A DNA stretch of 64,000 nt, taken from NCBI RefSeq assembly GCF_003667345.1, contig NZ_RCWF01000001.1, positions 310,001 through 374,000 of the forward strand, in the 5' to 3' direction. Below are positions 8,141 to 16,514 of the stretch, piece after piece. Source of the DNA: Poseidonibacter antarcticus (GTDB taxonomy: Bacteria > Campylobacterota > Campylobacteria > Campylobacterales > Arcobacteraceae). Under the pieces are notes generated by a model. That model worked only from the letters and a program-made list of their open reading frames with translations. It ran no database searches and was not told the DNA's origin. The translations under genes and the position numbers were made by a program. How positions within the stretch are numbered: position 1 is the first letter of the stretch; each line of letters begins with the position of its first letter.

Positions 8141-8791
8141 CTATTTATATATCTCAGATTCAATTAACTCAGTCAATGTTGCATAAGATAAAACAGCTAA
8201 TCTTCTTCCGTTTACGAATATTGTAGGAGTTCCTCTTACACCCAAAACTGTTCCATCTTGAGAATCTATATCCATCATTTTATCAAATAAAGGATTATTC
8301 ATATCTTCTTTAACTTTTTTCATATCTAAACCATCAATTTGACTTAAATAAGTCCATAATAGTTCAGGTTTAGGATCACTATGTGATGCCCATTTATCTT
8401 GAGTTGTAAATATAATTTCTAAAGCTTCGTTATATTTATTTTGTAATCTTGAAGCTTCAAGTAATTTTACAACAAATCTTGAATTCCTATGATTTGGTAG
8501 ATATCTTAAAACTAATGTAATATCTTCATAATTTTCTTTATACACTTTTTTCATAATTGGATGGAAAGCTGCACAAGATTCACATTCAGGGTCTAAAAAC
8601 TCTACAACAATAACACCTTTTTTATTTTCTCCAAATTTTGGAGAATGACTTCTTGTAAAAGGAGCACCTGTGTCACTTGTAGCAATATTTGCTATTTTTT
8701 TTGTCTCATTATTTTTATAAGCATAAGTACCAATTATAAAACCAAGTACAAGTATAATTAAAGATATAACAACTATTTTTTTATTTTTCAT
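8141..8791 (-). CDS. DsbA-family membrane-anchored thiol oxidoreductase
   Basis: A 216-residue thioredoxin-fold protein with an N-terminal membrane anchor (about 6-24). The catalytic motif is CESC (Cys70, Cys73) within EFLDPECESCAAFHP, a DsbA/BdbD-type arrangement. The cis-proline loop is GTPTIFVNG near residue 187. The helical insertion between these is normal for the family. It overlaps the DsbB-like gene by 11 bases, so the two form a coupled oxidase/re-oxidase pair that introduces disulfides in the periplasm. Its substrates are unknown. CESC differs from the CPHC of classical DsbA. Confidence 0.85.
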   Translation of the reverse strand: MKNKKIVVISLIILVLGFIIGTYAYKNNETKKIANIATSDTGAPFTRSHSPKFGENKKGVIVVEFLDPECESCAAFHPIMKKVYKENYEDITLVLRYLPNHRNSRFVVKLLEASRLQNKYNEALEIIFTTQDKWASHSDPKPELLWTYLSQIDGLDMKKVKEDMNNPLFDKMMDIDSQDGTVLGVRGTPTIFVNGRRLAVLSYATLTELIESEIYK

Positions 8792-9206
8792 TTGAAGAAA
8801 TTCCTTTTTTAATAATTAATAATAAAATCAAAATAATAGAATATGCAAGAAAAGAAAGAAATGGAATAGTGATAAAACCAAACCAATTTATGTATTCAGT
8901 AGAACATGGAACACCTTGTACACAAGGAACAATACTCTCTGGAATTATATCAAACATTAATAAATTATGATAGATAGAAAAAGCCCAGCCAATTAAAACT
9001 ATAGGCATAGCATATTTAACAATTTTATCATCAGGATATAACATATTTACTAAAAATATAAGTACCAATGGATACATAAATATTCTTTGATACCAACACA
9101 TTGAACAAGGTATAAACTCCATTATTTCAGAAAAGAATAAACTTCCTAATGTAGCAATAGATGCTGTAATAAAAGATAAAAATACAAAGACTGATGTTGT
9201 TTTCAA
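8781..9206 (-). CDS. DsbB/BdbC-like disulfide formation protein
   Basis: A 141-residue inner-membrane protein with four hydrophobic helices (about 5-25, 43-57, 68-82 and 112-134). It has the quinone-reductase signature CSMCWYQR (Cys34, Cys37) in the first periplasmic loop and the second cysteine pair Cys95/Cys101 (CVQGVPC) in the second loop. This fits DsbB/BdbC, which re-oxidises a DsbA-type partner and passes electrons to quinone. The partner gene follows with an 11-base overlap. Confidence 0.9.
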   Translation of the reverse strand: MKTTSVFVFLSFITASIATLGSLFFSEIMEFIPCSMCWYQRIFMYPLVLIFLVNMLYPDDKIVKYAMPIVLIGWAFSIYHNLLMFDIIPESIVPCVQGVPCSTEYINWFGFITIPFLSFLAYSIILILLLIIKKGISSNEK

Positions 9207-9314
9207 GATAATTCCTATTAAATTTTTGAAAAATTATATCAGAAAATATTGTTATTTAGATTAGATTTTTAGATTATTTTAGTAGAGATTTATTTAAATA
9301 TAAGTAAAGCTTAT

Positions 9315-9338
9315 AAAAGATGAGTGTACTCATCTTTT
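9315..9338 (-). terminator. Hairpin at the end of the 94-residue unknown gene
   Basis: AAAAGATGAGT (9315-9325) and ACTCATCTTTT (9328-9338) form an almost loopless 11-bp palindrome that reaches the stop codon at 9337. On the minus strand the stem ends in TTTTATAAG, consistent with a terminator. Confidence 0.55.
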
Positions 9339-9621
9339 ATGCTCCACCACCAATGGAAGCGTTTAACTCGTCATGAATATTGTTTCTTGGAATTGAATCA
9401 CAAAGATCAACTGACTCATGTAATGCTTTTAAAAACTCCTCAAGATTTTCATATGGAATTTCTACTTCTGACGTTTTAGTTTTACCTTCTGAATAAATTG
9501 CAATACTAATCACAGGACTACTATACTCTCCATAAGGTTTTTCAACATGTTGTATTTTAACAGTATCATTTGTTGAATGTGCTAGCTTAAATGTTTTAAC
9601 TTCTATATGTCGACATGGCAT
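9337..9621 (-). CDS. Small conserved-looking protein of unknown function
   Basis: A 94-residue soluble protein that I do not recognise. A basic start (MPCRHIEVK) leads into beta-rich sequence (about 20-60) and then an amphipathic helix PYENLEEFLKALHES (56-70). The C-terminus ends in GGGA. The strand-strand-helix layout loosely recalls PC4-like DNA-binding proteins, but this is only a shape resemblance. It is a single gene with its own terminator, and its ATG has a clear purine-rich ribosome site (AAGGAG). Confidence 0.6.
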   Translation of the reverse strand: MPCRHIEVKTFKLAHSTNDTVKIQHVEKPYGEYSSPVISIAIYSEGKTKTSEVEIPYENLEEFLKALHESVDLCDSIPRNNIHDELNASIGGGA

Positions 9622-9680
9622 AATATACTCCTTATTTTTTTATACGAATATTGTATCATAATAAAATTAAAAAAGTTATT

Positions 9681-10616
9681 TTAATGTTTTTTAATAGATG
9701 TTGCAGTTAAAAATAGATAATTTTTACCTGTAAGCGTAACTTTAAACTTTTTTTGTTGTAAATATTTTTTACAAAAATATACATCTTTATATAATAGTGA
9801 CTGTTCAGGATAAGAATAAGTAGGATTTTTAGCTCCATATATCATATCAGATTCAATCCATCTACAATTTGGAAAACCTAGAATAATACTTCCACCTACT
9901 TCTAAATAATTCTGAATTAAAGACATAAATACTAATTTGAAATCTATATTACTTGATTGTAAAGTACCTATTGAAATAATTAAATCTGATTTAGCTAAAT
10001 TTAATTCATCTAGTTTATTTATATCATAAGAATAAAATTCAAAATTTTCACTTGGGAACCTTTTTGTAGCTTCTTCAATTGCACTTTTTGAATAATCAAT
10101 ACCAATAAATTTTATCTTTTCAAATACTTCTGGATAAACAATATTTTTTATAATTTCAAATTCATCTGCTCTATTTACTCCCAAATTCAAAATTTGTTTT
10201 TTTTCGTAAACTTTAGTATGAATAAGTGCTTTTTGATATGGAAAAAGAAAAGCTGGCTCTTCATTTTTATTTATTTTAGAGAAATCTGATTCAACACCAT
10301 ATTTTTCATTTTTTTCATCATTTAAAGCTTTATGAAAAGAATTACTTATATCTAATTTTTTAAACTTTAAACAAATAGTATTTTTTGTAATTATAGTTGG
10401 CGTATACATTTTACAAAACATTAATTCTGCTAAATCAGTCCAAGACTTATAAGAGTGATAGATATATTCTTCTTCCAATTGGATTTTCTTTCCTGAATAG
10501 TTATCAATACCAATATCAGGATTTAATACTTCAAAACTAACTATTTGATTGTTTTGTAAAAACTTTTCTAAATAATCAATAATTTCAAACATCGATTCAT
10601 CTGTGAATTTTTTCAT
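9681..10616 (-). CDS. SAM-dependent methyltransferase, class I
   Basis: A 311-residue protein with a class I methyltransferase domain in its second half. A degenerate glycine-rich motif I (ILNLGVNRADE, about 141-151) is followed by an acidic strand end FIGIDYSK, a post-motif FYSYDINKLDE and a motif IV-like DLIISIGTLQ. The first 130 residues are unlike the catalytic fold and may bind substrate. The substrate is unknown. It stands alone between two oppositely oriented or separately promoted units. Confidence 0.7.
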   Translation of the reverse strand: MKKFTDESMFEIIDYLEKFLQNNQIVSFEVLNPDIGIDNYSGKKIQLEEEYIYHSYKSWTDLAELMFCKMYTPTIITKNTICLKFKKLDISNSFHKALNDEKNEKYGVESDFSKINKNEEPAFLFPYQKALIHTKVYEKKQILNLGVNRADEFEIIKNIVYPEVFEKIKFIGIDYSKSAIEEATKRFPSENFEFYSYDINKLDELNLAKSDLIISIGTLQSSNIDFKLVFMSLIQNYLEVGGSIILGFPNCRWIESDMIYGAKNPTYSYPEQSLLYKDVYFCKKYLQQKKFKVTLTGKNYLFLTATSIKKH

Positions 10617-10805
10617 ATATTAATCTTTATTTTTTGTGAAATTATATACTACTTTAGTATTTATTTAGTTTTAATTATTATATTTATTTACTTATTTATA
10701 AATATTAATTTATTTATTTAATATTAATTTAATATTTACACTTTTTTTACATTTATTTATACTATTATTACTATCTTAAATTTATAATTTAAGAAAGGGA
10801 GAAAA

Positions 10806-11291
10806 ATGAAAAATATACATACAGCAGATTTATGTGATGATAATCAAGATAAAGATATAAAAGTATTACCATCAAAATTTAAAAATTATGGTGCTTTAAA
10901 AAGATTTTATGGACAAATCGAAACTATAAAATTAGATAAAAGCAACTGGCGTTTATTAGAAATGCTAAGAGATGAAGATGGTGAGGGGAAAATAGTTGTT
11001 GTGGATAATGCTCAAGAATTCTTTGGAGTTGTAGGAGATAGGTTAATGGCCTTTGCTGCTAAGAATAATTGGCAAGCAATAATAGTAAATGGATATGTAA
11101 GAGATACAGATGAAACTCAAAATATTAATATAGGATTATTTGCAATTGGAACTTGTCCTCTAAGAAATTTTGAGAAAAATTCTTCAACAAGAGGACATGA
11201 AATAACTTTTGAAGGAATCACTTTTAATCAAGGTGATTATATCTATGCAGATAATGATGGTGTCATAACTAGTAAAACTAAACTTATTTAG
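10806..11291 (+). CDS. rraA: RraA-family protein
   Basis: A 161-residue protein of the RraA family. Members act as trimeric regulators of RNase E or as 4-hydroxy-4-methyl-2-oxoglutarate aldolases. The conserved GD (77-78) and the spaced RD (99-100) in IIVNGYVRD are both present, so the metal/oxyanion site is intact and aldolase activity is possible. The length matches the short RraA group. A good ribosome site (AAGGGAG) precedes the ATG. Upstream, 10617-10757 is a low-complexity A/T tract, and a TATACT at 10758-10763 may be the -10. Confidence 0.88.
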   Translation: MKNIHTADLCDDNQDKDIKVLPSKFKNYGALKRFYGQIETIKLDKSNWRLLEMLRDEDGEGKIVVVDNAQEFFGVVGDRLMAFAAKNNWQAIIVNGYVRDTDETQNINIGLFAIGTCPLRNFEKNSSTRGHEITFEGITFNQGDYIYADNDGVITSKTKLI

Positions 11292-11302
11292 TATATAATA
11301 AC

Positions 11303-11370
11303 AAAGAAAATAAAAGTTTTATTAAAAAATTAAAACGCGAACTTTAGTTTTTTAATACTTTTATTTCTTT
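11303..11370. terminator. Long imperfect inverted repeat after rraA
   Basis: Positions 11303-11337 and 11338-11370 are nearly complementary. AAAGAAAATAAAAG pairs with CTTTTATTTCTTT, and the inner A/T arms pair with small bulges, closing near CGCGAA. The 68-base hairpin lies about 11 bases past the rraA stop. It is probably a terminator, with little sequence beyond A/T arms to suggest more. Confidence 0.5.
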
Positions 11371-11442
11371 ATCTATTCTTTTATAAATCAAATATTTATT
11401 AAAACTTACTCTATGTCTAAGCTAAATCAATATTTTTCATTA

Positions 11443-11448
11443 TATAAT
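11443..11448 (+). promoter_or_regulatory. -10 box for the 87-residue unknown gene
   Basis: An exact TATAAT lies 24 bases before the ATG at 11473. That leaves a leader of about 17 bases containing the AAGGA ribosome site. Confidence 0.5.
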
Positions 11449-11472
11449 TAGACTTTAATTTAAGGAAAATAT

Positions 11473-11736
11473 ATGTCAGAAATAAAAGACAAACTAAAAG
11501 ATCTAATAACAGATGGAATGATACCAGAAGTCGAAGCATATCTTGAAGAGTTACACGAACTTCTAGAGCAAAATAAACAAACAAAAGATGATACATTAGC
11601 AATAAAAGAAATGGAATCATTTTTAGTAGAATTACAAAATGTATTAGCAGTAATTGAAGAAGATAAAACTGAAGATAGTGAATATCAAAGAATATATAAC
11701 TATATTACTGAAAATCTAGAATCAGAAGAACACTAA
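11473..11736 (+). CDS. Small acidic helical protein, unknown
   Basis: An 87-residue acidic protein that I do not recognise. It is predicted as two or three helices with heptad-like Leu/Ile spacing (LEELHELLEQ, FLVELQNVLAVI), so it may be coiled coil. No Cys and no membrane segment. It has its own -10 box and a strong ribosome site (TAAGGAAAATAT before ATG). A 34-codon membrane ORF follows 8 bases after its stop. Confidence 0.6.
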   Translation: MSEIKDKLKDLITDGMIPEVEAYLEELHELLEQNKQTKDDTLAIKEMESFLVELQNVLAVIEEDKTEDSEYQRIYNYITENLESEEH

Positions 11737-11744
11737 GAATCCAA

Positions 11745-11849
11745 ATGGAAATAATTTATCAAATATTTGAAATAGCAGTATTAATATATTTTATCTATAT
11801 GTTATATAGATTTCTTAAATGCAAATTTGGAAAATGTAATATCGAATAA
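11745..11849 (+). CDS. Possible 34-residue single-pass membrane protein
   Basis: A short ORF running from ATG 11745 to TAA 11849. It encodes about eight lead residues, a hydrophobic helix (IAVLIYFIYMLYRFL, residues 10-24) and a basic Cys-containing tail (KCKFGKC, 25-31). It follows the 87-residue gene after 8 bases, suggesting co-translation, but its ribosome site is weak. The hydrophobic helix with a positively charged tail is what a real small membrane protein looks like, yet AT-rich DNA makes such ORFs by chance. Confidence 0.35.
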   Translation: MEIIYQIFEIAVLIYFIYMLYRFLKCKFGKCNIE

Positions 11850-11880
11850 TGTTCAGATATAATTCACTCAAAGGAAAATA

Positions 11881-12234
11881 ATGAAAAAAACATTCAAATT
11901 AAAAGTTGAAAACAAAAACCCAGATAGACAAGTAGAATCTATCAAACATGAAATTAGAAAATATATAAAAAGAGAAAAAAACAAGCCAAAACCAGAAGGC
12001 GTTGATTTTTGGAGATTTAATTGTAAATTTGCTAAAGATACAAATGAACCTGTAGATATAGATTTTAATGATATTACAAAATTAATTGATGAAGCAGCTA
12101 GTGAAAACTGTGAAACTATTTATATGGAACTATTAAGTGTTGCAGGTAAAAGAGAGCCTAAAGTTGAAACTACTGACACAGTAGAGAGTACAGAAAATAG
12201 TGAAGAAGTAGAAACAAAAGAAGAAGATAATTAA
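11881..12234 (+). CDS. DUF6172-like small protein
   Basis: A 117-residue protein that matches my recollection of the DUF6172 family: a basic start MKKTFKLKVE, KHEIRKYIKREKNK (about 23-36), then PEGVDFWRFNCKFA (about 40-53) and a helix with an IYMELLSVAGKRE end (about 81-93). The last 25 residues are a Glu/Thr-rich disordered tail. The function of the family is unknown. A strong ribosome site (AAAGGAAAATA) precedes the ATG, and a TATAAT at 11858-11863 is close upstream. It is convergent with the mutarotase-like gene across a shared terminator. Confidence 0.65.
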   Translation: MKKTFKLKVENKNPDRQVESIKHEIRKYIKREKNKPKPEGVDFWRFNCKFAKDTNEPVDIDFNDITKLIDEAASENCETIYMELLSVAGKREPKVETTDTVESTENSEEVETKEEDN

Positions 12235-12246
12235 AATTATCTTCTT
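12221..12246. terminator. Bidirectional terminator between convergent genes
   Basis: AAGAAGATAAT (12221-12231) and ATTATCTTCTT (12236-12246) form a perfect 11-bp stem with a 4-base loop. The stop codon of the plus-strand gene lies at the loop. The A-rich and T-rich flanks suit termination from both sides. Confidence 0.7.
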
Positions 12247-12261
12247 TACCCTATAAAATTT

Positions 12262-13140
12262 TTAAATCTTAATAAAATAAGAACTAGAAAAAGTATCATT
12301 TTTTTCTAATATATTTATTCCCACTTTATCTTCTAATTTTTTATTTGAATCAATAAAATCAGCAATACCACACCAAGGTTCAATACAAACAAAAGGCGCA
12401 CCACTTGGTTTTGACCAAAGACCTAAATAAGAAGAAGCTTCAAATTTCATTTCGATAAATCGTTTATTAATACTATTTTTTAATACAATAATATTTATAT
12501 TGTCATTTTTGAAAATTAATGCATCATTTCTAAAAATATCTTTAGAAATTGCTAGTTTTTTATCTTCTAAGTTAACACTTTCAAGATTATTTGAAATTCC
12601 ATTCTCTTGTAATGGAAATCTATTTAAACTATCTTTTTCAAAATCTTCAAATTCAAAATAATAATCTTCTTGCTTTTCTTGATTCTTTTCTAAAGGCCAA
12701 TTAAAAGCAGGATGAGCTCCAATTGAAAAATACATTTTATCATTTGATTTATTTATAACTTCGTATGAAACTTTTAAACTTCTATCTTTGATTTCATAAG
12801 TAATATATAATTCAAAAACAAATGGATAAATTTTCAAACTATCTTCATCATCTTTTAGTAAAAACTTTAACATAGTTTTATTTTGTTTAACTAATAAAAA
12901 CTCTTTATCTCTTGCAAAACCATGTTGTGACATAGAATATTCTTTGTTTTCATAATCATAATTATTATCCAATAGTTTTCCAACAATAGGAAATAAAACA
13001 GGCGAAGATCTATTCCAAAATTTTGGATCACCTTGCCATAAATATTCGATATTTTCATCAAGTGATATTAAACTTTTCAATTCAGCACCAAAACTATCTA
13101 TCTTTATTTTTATTTCATTGTTTTCTAAACTATAAATCAT
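12262..13140 (-). CDS. Aldose 1-epimerase-family protein
   Basis: A 292-residue galactose-mutarotase-like protein. Typical elements are an early ELKSLISLDENIEYLWQGD segment, SPVLFPIVGKLLDN, the SQHGFARDKEF segment with a conserved His, FSIGAHPAFNWPL (second conserved His, about 141-153), and a late FVCIEPWCGIAD segment with the catalytic-type Glu. These match the YeaD/LacX branch, which interconverts sugar or sugar-phosphate anomers. The substrate is unknown. It is 3 bases downstream of the DEAD-box helicase gene and probably co-transcribed. Confidence 0.85.
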   Translation of the reverse strand: MIYSLENNEIKIKIDSFGAELKSLISLDENIEYLWQGDPKFWNRSSPVLFPIVGKLLDNNYDYENKEYSMSQHGFARDKEFLLVKQNKTMLKFLLKDDEDSLKIYPFVFELYITYEIKDRSLKVSYEVINKSNDKMYFSIGAHPAFNWPLEKNQEKQEDYYFEFEDFEKDSLNRFPLQENGISNNLESVNLEDKKLAISKDIFRNDALIFKNDNINIIVLKNSINKRFIEMKFEASSYLGLWSKPSGAPFVCIEPWCGIADFIDSNKKLEDKVGINILEKNDTFSSSYFIKI

Positions 13141-13143
13141 TTT

Positions 13144-14415
13144 TTAACTCTGTTTTCTCGTATTTGCTCTTGGATTTCGTCTTGGATTATTTTTCTTAGT
13201 TTCTTGTTTATTTCTACTGTTACTTCTATTATTGTTATTTCTTGGTGTTCTTTTCTTTTGAATTGGTTCTGCTTTGATTCTAGAATCAACTTCAAAACCT
13301 TCAATTGGTACATTATTGATTGTCTTTTTAATTAACTTTTCAATATCTTTTAATAAATCTAACTCATCAATACAAACAAGTGAAATAGCTTCACCTTCAT
13401 TTCCAGCTCGCCCTGTTCTACCTATTCTATGTACATAATCTTCTGCAATATTTGGTAACTCATAATTTACAACATGAGGTAAATGATCAATATCAATTCC
13501 ACGTGCAGCTATATCAGTTGCTACTAAAACTCTGATTTCAGAAGATTTAAAATTTGCTAAAGCTCTTGTTCTTGCACCTTGACTTTTCCCACCATGAATA
13601 GCAGCTGCAGAAATTCCATCTTTTCCTAATTGTTCAGCTAATCTATTTGCACCGTGTTTTGTTCTAGTAAATACTAAAACTTGTTTCCATTTACCTTTTT
13701 TAATAAGAGTTGATAAAAGTTCTCTTTTTCTTGCCTTATCAACTGAATGAATAACTTGAGAAACAATCTCTGAAGATGTATTTCTTCTTGCTACTTCAAT
13801 TAAAGTTGGTTTATTTAATAAATTATCTGCTAGTTTTTTAATATCATCTGAAAAAGTAGCTGAAAAAAGAAGATTTTGTCTATGCTTTGGTAATAAAGCT
13901 AAAACTTTTTTAATATCATGGATAAATCCCATATCAAGCATTCTATCTGCTTCATCTAATACAAAAAATTCCACTCTACTTAAGTCTAAACAATTTTGAT
14001 TAACTAAGTCTAATAATCTTCCAGGAGTTGCAACTAAAATATCTAAACCTTTTCTAATTGCTGCTTTTTGTGGATTGATTCCAACTCCACCAAAAATAAC
14101 TGCTGATTTGTAAGGAAGATATTTACCATACATAGCAACACTTTCACCAACTTGCGCAGCTAATTCTCTTGTTGGAGTTAAAATTAACGCTCTTACATAA
14201 GGTTTCCCTTTTACTTGTTTTTCCGTCATTCTTTGTAATAATGGAAGTGTAAATCCTGCTGTTTTACCAGTACCTGTTTGAGCACCTGCTAAAACATCTT
14301 TTTTTGTTAAAATAATCGGAATTGATTGTTTTTGAATTGGAGTTGGAGTTGTATAACCCTGCTCTTTAACTGCTTTTAAAATAGAATCGTTTAATCCTAA
14401 GTTTGAAAATGACAT
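13144..14415 (-). CDS. DEAD-box RNA helicase (RhlE-like)
   Basis: A 423-residue ATP-dependent RNA helicase. The Q motif lies near 3-28, Walker A is AQTGTGKT (45-52), motif Ia PTRELAAQV, motif II DEAD (154-157), motif III SAT (about 185-187), motif V ARGIDI and motif [10 protein letters not shown]. The tail after about residue 370 is rich in Arg, Asn and Lys ([12 protein letters not shown]) and probably binds RNA. The closest style is RhlE, with roles in ribosome assembly or RNA decay, often in the cold. The cold-shock gene lies nearby in a separate transcript. Confidence 0.9.
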   Translation of the reverse strand: MSFSNLGLNDSILKAVKEQGYTTPTPIQKQSIPIILTKKDVLAGAQTGTGKTAGFTLPLLQRMTEKQVKGKPYVRALILTPTRELAAQVGESVAMYGKYLPYKSAVIFGGVGINPQKAAIRKGLDILVATPGRLLDLVNQNCLDLSRVEFFVLDEADRMLDMGFIHDIKKVLALLPKHRQNLLFSATFSDDIKKLADNLLNKPTLIEVARRNTSSEIVSQVIHSVDKARKRELLSTLIKKGKWKQVLVFTRTKHGANRLAEQLGKDGISAAAIHGGKSQGARTRALANFKSSEIRVLVATDIAARGIDIDHLPHVVNYELPNIAEDYVHRIGRTGRAGNEGEAISLVCIDELDLLKDIEKLIKKTINNVPIEGFEVDSRIKAEPIQKKRTPRNNNNRSNSRNKQETKKNNPRRNPRANTRKQS

Positions 14416-14599
14416 ATTGTCCCTTATAAATTGTTATTGTTATTGATTTAAAATCATTGATAGTTTAAAACATAGTTTCTTATATATATTTGTCTACTTA
14501 TATAAAGATATTATAGCCTATTTTCAATAAATATTATACTTTTTTCAAAATTTATTGAAATTTGTCATTTGTTTAAATAAATTTTAAAGTTAATTTTAT

Positions 14600-14605
14600 T
14601 ATAAT
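14600..14605 (+). promoter_or_regulatory. -10 box of the tRNA cluster
   Basis: An exact TATAAT lies 46 bases before the first base of tRNA-Leu, in the otherwise gene-free gap 14416-14651. It is probably the promoter for the three-tRNA transcript. Confidence 0.5.
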
Positions 14606-14651
14606 GCTACTCCAATTTAAGAAACAATGTTTTTTAAATTCTACCAATAGT

Positions 14652-14738
14652 GCGAGTGTGGCGGAATAGGTAGACGCGTTGGACTTAAAATCCAATTCCG
14701 GTTTCGGAGTGTCGGTTCAATTCCGACCATTCGCACCA
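14652..14738 (+). tRNA. tRNA-Leu (anticodon TAA)
   Basis: The acceptor GCGAGTG pairs with CATTCGC, followed by an encoded ACCA end. The anticodon arm TTGGA-CTTAAAA-TCCAA gives anticodon TAA. A long variable arm (class II) and a GGTTCAATTCC T-arm are visible. First gene of a Leu-Ser-Cys tRNA cluster. Confidence 0.95.
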
Positions 14739-14753
14739 CTAATTTATAAAAGT

Positions 14754-14842
14754 AGAGAGTTGACAGAGTTGGTCGAATGTACCGGTTTTGAAAACCGGCG
14801 AGGTTCACGCCTCCGAGGGTTCGAATCCCTTGCTCTCTGCCA
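14754..14842 (+). tRNA. tRNA-Ser (anticodon TGA)
   Basis: The acceptor AGAGAGT pairs with GCTCTCT, with discriminator G and encoded CCA. The anticodon arm CCGGT-TTTGAAA-ACCGG gives TGA. A long variable arm (CGAGGTTCACGCCTCCG region) marks a class II tRNA, and the T-arm is GGGTTCGAATCCC. Confidence 0.95.
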
Positions 14843-14904
14843 CTTTTATATTCTTACAAAAAATCATCTAACTTGTATCATTGTTAATGATTTTCCTAAA
14901 CATT

Positions 14905-14980
14905 GGAGCTATAGCAAAGCTGGTAATGCCCCGGATTGCAAATCCGGTATGCGTTGGTTCGAGTCCGACTAGCTCCTCCA
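14905..14980 (+). tRNA. tRNA-Cys (anticodon GCA)
   Basis: The acceptor GGAGCTA pairs with TAGCTCC, with discriminator T and encoded CCA. The anticodon arm CCGGA-TTGCAAA-TCCGG gives GCA. T-arm GTTGGTTCGAGTCCGAC. A T-run follows the CCA end and may end the transcript. Confidence 0.95.
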
Positions 14981-15130
14981 ATTTTTTAATCTTAATTTTT
15001 ATATCTTTAAATTTATATTTTTTGCAATTTTTGTCATGAATTTGACTGGAATTTGTTAGAGTTATTTATGTATACTGATTTTAGACTTATGATTTTGATA
15101 ATATATATTTAACATAACAAAGGAAAGAAA

Positions 15131-15349
15131 ATGGCAACATTAGTAAACGGAACAGTAAAATGGTTTAACAGTGAAAAAGGTTTTGGTTTTATTGAACCTG
15201 AAGACGGTGGAAAAGATTTATTTGTACATTATAGACAAATAAACAGTAATGGTTACGATAGAGTTTCTTTAAACGACAACCAAAAAGTAACTTTTGAAGT
15301 TGCACAAGGTGAAAAAGGTCCTCAAGCGGAAAACGTTACAGGTCTGTAA
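15131..15349 (+). CDS. cspA: Cold-shock domain protein
   Basis: A 72-residue single cold-shock domain protein that binds single-stranded RNA and DNA and unwinds mRNA structure. RNP1 is KGFGFIE (about 16-22) and RNP2 is LFVHY (about 31-35). A strong ribosome site (AAAGGAAAGAAA) precedes the ATG. The 150-base space after tRNA-Cys leaves room for a long leader, as is common for cold-shock genes. A TATACT near 15070 could be its -10. A terminator follows at 15366-15396. Confidence 0.93.
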   Translation: MATLVNGTVKWFNSEKGFGFIEPEDGGKDLFVHYRQINSNGYDRVSLNDNQKVTFEVAQGEKGPQAENVTGL

Positions 15350-15365
15350 TCTCCACTTTAAAATT

Positions 15366-15396
15366 AGGGTAGTATTTATTTACTACTCTTTTTTTT
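15366..15396 (+). terminator. Terminator after cspA
   Basis: GTAGTA (15369-15374) and TACTAC (15381-15386) form a short stem followed directly by C and eight T residues, a clear intrinsic terminator shape. The rest of 15397-15629 holds only a weak 40-codon ORF at 15487-15609. Confidence 0.7.
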
Positions 15397-15629
15397 GCTT
15401 TTAAATAGTATCTCTCCCTCTCTCAATTCTTTAATTGAACAATCACTAAATTTTTAAATTTAATATCTACTATAAATCAGGCATTTATGAAAGAAGTTAA
15501 TAAAACAAATACTTTCAAAAGAGTTATAGAAATACTAAAACTATTAGTAATAAATGAATTAGCATCGATAATAACATCAAATTTATCATTTTTATACTAT
15601 TTGGTTTGAAATAGGCATTCTTCATATTT

Positions 15630-16382
15630 TTATTCTTTTATTGGTTTCCATATTGTTTTTGCTGTAGCACAAGGCTTATTATTTCCCTCTATATAAATAT
15701 TATGAATAAAAGAGTTTTCATAATCACATTTATTTGTAAATGATACAATACTATCCCCATACTGTGCCTCTGATAGAAAACGTCCATCAATAGAATGTAA
15801 ATAATAGTTATCTATGATTTCTTGAGGAATTGATTCTAATAGCCAATAAAGATAACTAATATTGTTTACATGTTTATTAGTATCAGTATCATATATATTT
15901 ACATTAAACTTTTTTAGATATTGAGCAGACTTGATGACATCTATTTTACTTGATATATCATGATCTAAAGATGTTTCTTCCCAAGATAACCAATTTTCTT
16001 TAAAATAATTTGGAATTTTAGTAGGTTTTCTTTTTTCTATATCAAAAAAGAGCCATAAACCTTTTGCTTTTCCTATAATATTATAGTCTTCATCATAAAT
16101 AATATTTTCTCTAGTTCCTCGAATTGATTTGTATTTGGAGAGCCATGTTCGAATAATAATTTTCTCTTTATACTTCGGATATCTATTCATTTTCATCATT
16201 CCAGAGAGTAATACCCATCCAAGATTTTCTGACATAAGAGAAAATAAACTATGTCCAGCATAATAACAGTGATCAGCAGCTGTCTCTTGAAGTAATGTCA
16301 TCATAGTTATGGGTGAGGCTTTTCCTGATTTATCCATTTCAAAATATCGTAGTTCAAACTCTTTATCAAAATAGTTTTCCAT
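15630..16382 (-). CDS. Acyl-ACP thioesterase-like protein
   Basis: A 250-residue protein with two hotdog domains, as in bacterial and plant acyl-ACP thioesterases, which release fatty acids from acyl carrier protein. The N-terminal domain opens with FELRYFEMDKSGKASP and a central helix TLLQETAADHC. The second domain has DTDTNKHVNNISYLYWLLES (about 165-184), the conserved Asp-Asn-His-Val-Asn-Asn run. The length is normal for the bacterial type. It stands alone, and its stop has no obvious hairpin. It could also act on acyl-CoA. Confidence 0.85.
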   Translation of the reverse strand: MENYFDKEFELRYFEMDKSGKASPITMMTLLQETAADHCYYAGHSLFSLMSENLGWVLLSGMMKMNRYPKYKEKIIIRTWLSKYKSIRGTRENIIYDEDYNIIGKAKGLWLFFDIEKRKPTKIPNYFKENWLSWEETSLDHDISSKIDVIKSAQYLKKFNVNIYDTDTNKHVNNISYLYWLLESIPQEIIDNYYLHSIDGRFLSEAQYGDSIVSFTNKCDYENSFIHNIYIEGNNKPCATAKTIWKPIKE

Positions 16383-16514
16383 TTAAATTCCTTTAATTTG
16401 GAGTGATAAGTGTATTTTTTAATAATATACATATTTAAAGGTTAAATCTTTATATATTTTGCTTGATAAAGCTAATAATAATTGTAGTTTAATTGTAAGT
16501 AGTTATAAAATAAG

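Noticed and set aside
10617-10757. Repeated TTTATTTA and AATATT motifs before rraA, considered as an origin-like or iteron region
   Set aside because: The pattern is simple A/T repetition without DnaA boxes or regular iteron spacing.
14679-14972. A 97-codon open frame across the tRNA cluster
   Set aside because: It is built from the three tRNA genes, which have complete cloverleafs and encoded CCA ends.
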